The notes under the pieces are model-generated. The model did no database searches. It was not told the DNA's origin and saw nothing but the letters and a program-made list of their open reading frames with translations. The translations under genes were made by a program, and so were the position numbers. A stretch of DNA of 64,000 bases from Gonatopus flavifemur (taxonomy: Eukaryota; Arthropoda; Insecta; Hymenoptera; Dryinidae). Below, piece after piece: positions 61,129-64,000 of the stretch; positions within the stretch are counted from its first letter, which is position 1, and each line of letters begins with the position of its first letter. The stretch spans positions 1-64,000 of the forward strand of contig JAFFJZ010000014.1 of the NCBI GenBank assembly GCA_018340375.1, given 5' to 3'.

Positions 61129-62053
61129 CGCAGGTATTGTGTGTGGGCGAACCTCCGCTGTTTGTAGTCTACCTCCAGGTGGGTAGAAAAGGTTGTTCTT
61201 ATTCCGCGTGATCTCTTACACGTGATGAATTTCCTCTTCGTTCAAGTGCGATAGCTTTAGTTTGCTGTGTAAAATTTTTATTCTTTCTGACTGAGGTTGA
61301 GGAATTTCTGTACTCAAACCTTTATTTCTCGTTATTTTTACCGGAGTTTTATTTGCAGGTATCAGGTTCGGTGTGACGGTGTCCTTTTGGTCTCTATCTT
61401 TTCAGATGTGTTTCTTGCTTCCGTTTCCTATTCCTTCCGTTCCCCTGCTATAAGTTTGAATGTGGAACATTATTTTTGTCGGAGGGTCAGGACATGTGCT
61501 ATTGCATTTTGAGGATGTTTGAATTTTCCCTTTCCTCAAGTTGAAATTTTTTTCTGAAGGGTTCAGGGCTGATTGCTCCGTATATTGTTTCCTTTTCCTT
61601 TGTCTTACCCCTTTTTTCTGCCTGTCTATCGCATTGACCATATTGTTTCGTTGTTTTTCCTGTTTTCGAGAGGCCTTGGTTTTCATTACGGTCTTTTCTC
61701 GGGGATATCTGTATTGCGATTTCGTTTTCTTTGCGTTTCATCCTGTTCAAGTCGTAGCTTTGTTCATATTTCTCTTCTCGTTCAAATCCAGATCATCTGT
61801 CTCTGTCGTTTGTCAACACTATTTGCTTCGTTTTCATTTCTATCATTTCTCTATAAATTTCACCGTTCTCTTTCCTGTTACTGTTTCTAGTTGTACGTGA
61901 TTTTTCAATGGCTGTTCTCCTACTACTTCCTATATCATTGTTATCCTTCGCTTCTGTAACGTTAGTATATTTCCATTGAGTATCTTCTTCAGCTACTAGG
62001 GTTCGCGTGAGTCTCGACTCTGAGACTGCCTCAGCGTCTCTCCGTGCTTTTTC
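61129..62053 (-). pseudogene. Pol linker between protease and RT, broken
   Basis: Several short minus-strand frames rich in Lys, Arg, Glu and Gln (for example 61,750-61,499) fill the gap between protease and reverse transcriptase. No domain was recognised. It probably represents the variable linker of pol with multiple frame changes. Confidence 0.4.
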
Positions 62054-62872
62054 TCATACGTAGTCTTTTTCTGTTTTGTAATTTTTTGTTGGGATTTTGA
62101 GTTGTTTCCTATGCTGCTCTTGTCTCCCTATTTCTTCTGTTATCATTCTTGACCTATGTTCTAAACTATGATCGCTCTTTCCTACAATATGTATGCAATT
62201 GATTGTTCCCATATGCGTCACATTCCTTCCTTGTATCTCAATCAACTCTAATTCCGCATGTGTTTTAATCTCATCTACTTCTTCCAACTCTGCTATCGGT
62301 GCATTTACATTCACTTCGAAATCGTTCATATTGTACGCGTGAACAAAAGCTCTATTATCCGTGTTCGTTACGAGTGCTCTTTTGATAAAAACATTCTCTT
62401 CTAATTCAATGTCGTTTAGTATACGCTCTTCTATTTCGTCAGAGTTTATCGATTTCATGGGTATTATCTTTTCCGAACCCGCTGGGATTTCGATTTTCTG
62501 TGACTCGAATGGAATTTCTATGTTCTGTCTGAACTCAACCGGATTTGATTGGGATGGGAGGGTGACGTTTCTCTCTCTCAAAAATTGAATCCCTATAATA
62601 CCGGTCCGTTCGATCGGAAAATTCTTTGGAACCGTATGAAAAATATGTCTACTATTGTTTATTTTCATTTCGATTCCTGCAAAGGTATGGATTATTTGGG
62701 GCGTGATGCCTTTGATTCCTATGATTTTTTTCGGATCGCAAGGCGTGGAGGCAGGAATTACTTCTTCTTCGATTATATTGACTTTCGCACCCGTATCTAC
62801 TAAGAATATCTGTTTTCCTTTCTCAAGAGAGGTTGATTTCAACGTTATCTCTACATTTTTCTCTTCGCTCAC
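62054..62872 (-). CDS. Retroviral-type aspartic protease region
   Basis: An uninterrupted frame of 272 residues on the minus strand. It contains the protease active-site motif FLVDTGAKVNII near residue 24 and, further on, RTGIIGIQFLRE, which fits the flap and second-strand region of retropepsins. The C-terminal two thirds is an acidic, Glu/Ile-rich extension typical of this retroelement group. It would process the Gag-Pol precursor. It stands between the zinc knuckles and the reverse transcriptase, as expected. Confidence 0.75.
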   Translation of the reverse strand: MSEEKNVEITLKSTSLEKGKQIFLVDTGAKVNIIEEEVIPASTPCDPKKIIGIKGITPQIIHTFAGIEMKINNSRHIFHTVPKNFPIERTGIIGIQFLRERNVTLPSQSNPVEFRQNIEIPFESQKIEIPAGSEKIIPMKSINSDEIEERILNDIELEENVFIKRALVTNTDNRAFVHAYNMNDFEVNVNAPIAELEEVDEIKTHAELELIEIQGRNVTHMGTINCIHIVGKSDHSLEHRSRMITEEIGRQEQHRKQLKIPTKNYKTEKDYV

Positions 62873-62940
62873 GTTGTTTACGGGGAGAATGGGTACTGCG
62901 GTTCTCCGATCAGATTCTAAGGTGTACCCTCTCCCAGAAT

Positions 62941-63576
62941 CTAGTTGGAGTTCGAATGCTCTACATTCTCTTCACTGTCCATTACATTGATATTTTTCCT
63001 CCTACATTCCTCATCCGTGTGCCCTGTCATGCGACAATTTTCACAGAATTTCCTCGACCTGATATGTGCCCGACATTCATCTGAAGTATGACCTATTATA
63101 TTGCAGGACGAGCATAATTCTTTCGATTTCCCATGATTTCTGCATTCCTGTATCATGTGCCCCGTTCACTCACAATGAATACAATATTTTTCATTATTCT
63201 GATTGAAGCCTTGAGGATTTTGGAATCTTAGTTCTGCTCTTATACTTGAGTATTGTTGAGGTCGGTTTGGATAGGTTTGTATTCTTGTTGGGTGATGTTG
63301 TGTGAAAATTTGTCCTGGTTGGTGATGTGTGTTCTGCATGAAAGTTGCATTTTGCCTATAGTCTTCGTACTGTTCCGCATTCGTGGTGTGTGTTGTGTCC
63401 CGTTCGCTGTGAGATTTCGGGGTTGTGTGGTTCCCCACGGTTACGTGATTTGTTGTTTTTGATTGTCTGGTAGGGCAATTATGGTGTGTATGCCCTAGGG
63501 TTCCACAGTATTGACAATCTTCGGCTTCAAAATCGTAAAATTTATTCGTCCCTAATCGTTTCGCTCTGTTCTTCAA
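62941..63576 (-). pseudogene. Gag nucleocapsid with CCHC zinc knuckles
   Basis: The frame 63,576-63,166 has CQYCGTLGHTHHNC and then a Gln/His/Pro-rich linker, ending at a TGA right after YCIHCE. The next frame, 63,156-62,941, holds CSSCNIIGHTSDEC and CENCRMTGHTDEEC. Each matches C-x2-C-x4-H-x4-C, the RNA-binding zinc knuckle. An in-frame stop at ~63,166 interrupts one further knuckle. Confidence 0.8.
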
Positions 63577-63602
63577 ATATTCCCACGCCGCGATGGCGTT
63601 AT

Positions 63603-64000
63603 CTATCGCCTGTGTTGAATGTTCGGGTCACTATTCCTTACCTTGTTGTCTAATTCATCGTCCCATAATCCTGTTATGAAACTCGTGACTGCTATTTGCT
63701 CTGAATTTGCAATTATTTCCGTAGCTATCTCAGCCCTATTGTGTTCCTTTATTGTTTCTTCCGCGTTACATCGAGTATTTTGGATTCCACGACGAAATTC
63801 GAGAGGTGTTTCCCATATTTCTTGTTTCGTGGTTGCCAATTCTATCTGCCATTTGGATTGTGATTGTTTTGGAATGTAGATGTTTTTCATTCCTCTGTAA
63901 CGTACTTTTTCGCGTTGATGACTTTTCTATATTTCTGATATATCGAGAACAATTCTTCGACGTTCAAGATTGTTGCGAGGAGTTGTTCCTTCCTATAATA
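63603..64000 (-). pseudogene. Gag capsid region, partial at window edge
   Basis: The minus-strand frame 63,890-63,603 (KQEIWETPLEFRRGIQN, ITGLWDDELDNKVRNSDP) resembles the C-terminal half of a Ty3/Gypsy capsid, where L-x-F-x-x-G-L and F-x-x-G-L motifs occur. It ends at a stop near 63,603, and the remainder of gag lies outside the window. Confidence 0.6.

Larger units (their letters stand above)
48700..64000 (-). mobile_element. Errantivirus-like LTR retrotransposon (gag-pol-env), split and incomplete
   Basis: Reading the minus strand from the right edge gives gag capsid and zinc-knuckle parts, protease, reverse transcriptase/RNase H, integrase, then env, in Ty3/Gypsy order. The 5' LTR and the start of gag lie beyond 64,000. 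A hAT element (52,243-59,512) interrupts the integrase region with an 8-bp duplication. The 3' LTR should lie between ~48,700 and ~49,550. A purine-rich tract on the minus strand at ~49,541-49,556 may be the polypurine tract, but the LTR borders could not be set without its partner. All ORFs carry frame breaks or stops, so this copy is defective. Confidence 0.8.

Noticed and set aside
1..64000. Bacterial-type features (operons, CRISPR arrays, ribosome binding sites) and tRNA/rRNA genes
   Set aside because: Spliced genes, eukaryotic transposons and a GPCR exon show nuclear insect-type DNA; no cloverleaf, rRNA segment or spacer array was seen.

Overview
The window is AT-rich insect-type nuclear DNA that consists almost entirely of transposable elements, many inserted inside one another. 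The only recognisable host gene piece is one exon of an amine GPCR, best matched to the insect serotonin 5-HT1 receptor, on the minus strand at 36.3-36.9 kb. Introns with GT-AG borders, errantivirus-like and mariner-like elements and the receptor exon indicate an insect. The order cannot be fixed from the sequence; a hymenopteran is only a guess.

Left third (1-24 kb). A 249-bp tandem repeat at 0.3-1.0 kb is followed by an older two-gene DNA transposon on the minus strand: a C2H2-finger transposase (1.9-4.4 kb) and a spliced SAM-domain companion gene whose first exon is at 23.6 kb and last exon at 4.8 kb. An intron of this companion gene holds a second, younger element of 15,141 bp (6,085-21,225). 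It has 23-bp perfect terminal inverted repeats starting CCCTGG and a CT direct repeat at its edges. Its core carries two divergent spliced genes: a Tnp2/CMC-like transposase (9,217-13,533, minus) and a BEN-domain protein (14,489-17,029, plus). Both subterminal regions are long arrays rich in TTCGGAGAAA-type motifs: ~406-bp units on the left, ~213-bp units that flip orientation on the right. This is the most notable system in the window: a large, nearly intact cut-and-paste element with a candidate array-binding protein.

Middle (24-48 kb). There is a mariner remnant and a 3-kb foldback built of ~177-bp units, which contains two MITEs. Other foldback MITEs have CACGG termini. A 4.4-kb element with ~900-bp inverted repeats and a DUF7869-like ORF has inserted with an AATT duplication into an RTE-like LINE. 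Then come the 5-HT1-like exon, a second and longer RTE-like LINE (38.3-41.3 kb), an empty stretch (42-45.3 kb), a nearly intact 2-kb IS630/mariner element with a DUF4817-like N terminus (45,365-47,375), and a decayed hAT relative.

Right third (48.7-64 kb). A minus-strand errantivirus-like LTR retrotransposon (gag, protease, RT, integrase, env; all damaged, gag running off the window) is split by a 7,270-bp hAT element (52,243-59,512; 8-bp duplication GGCCCTAC). The hAT element carries a transposase C-terminal half, TATCGATA motifs near both ends, a GC-rich R1/LOA-like LINE fragment and a 1.8-kb palindromic element with CAGGGTGATTC ends.

No tRNA, rRNA or CRISPR array was seen. Splice models were read by eye from consensus borders and reading phase. 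Family names rest on remembered motifs, not on a search.
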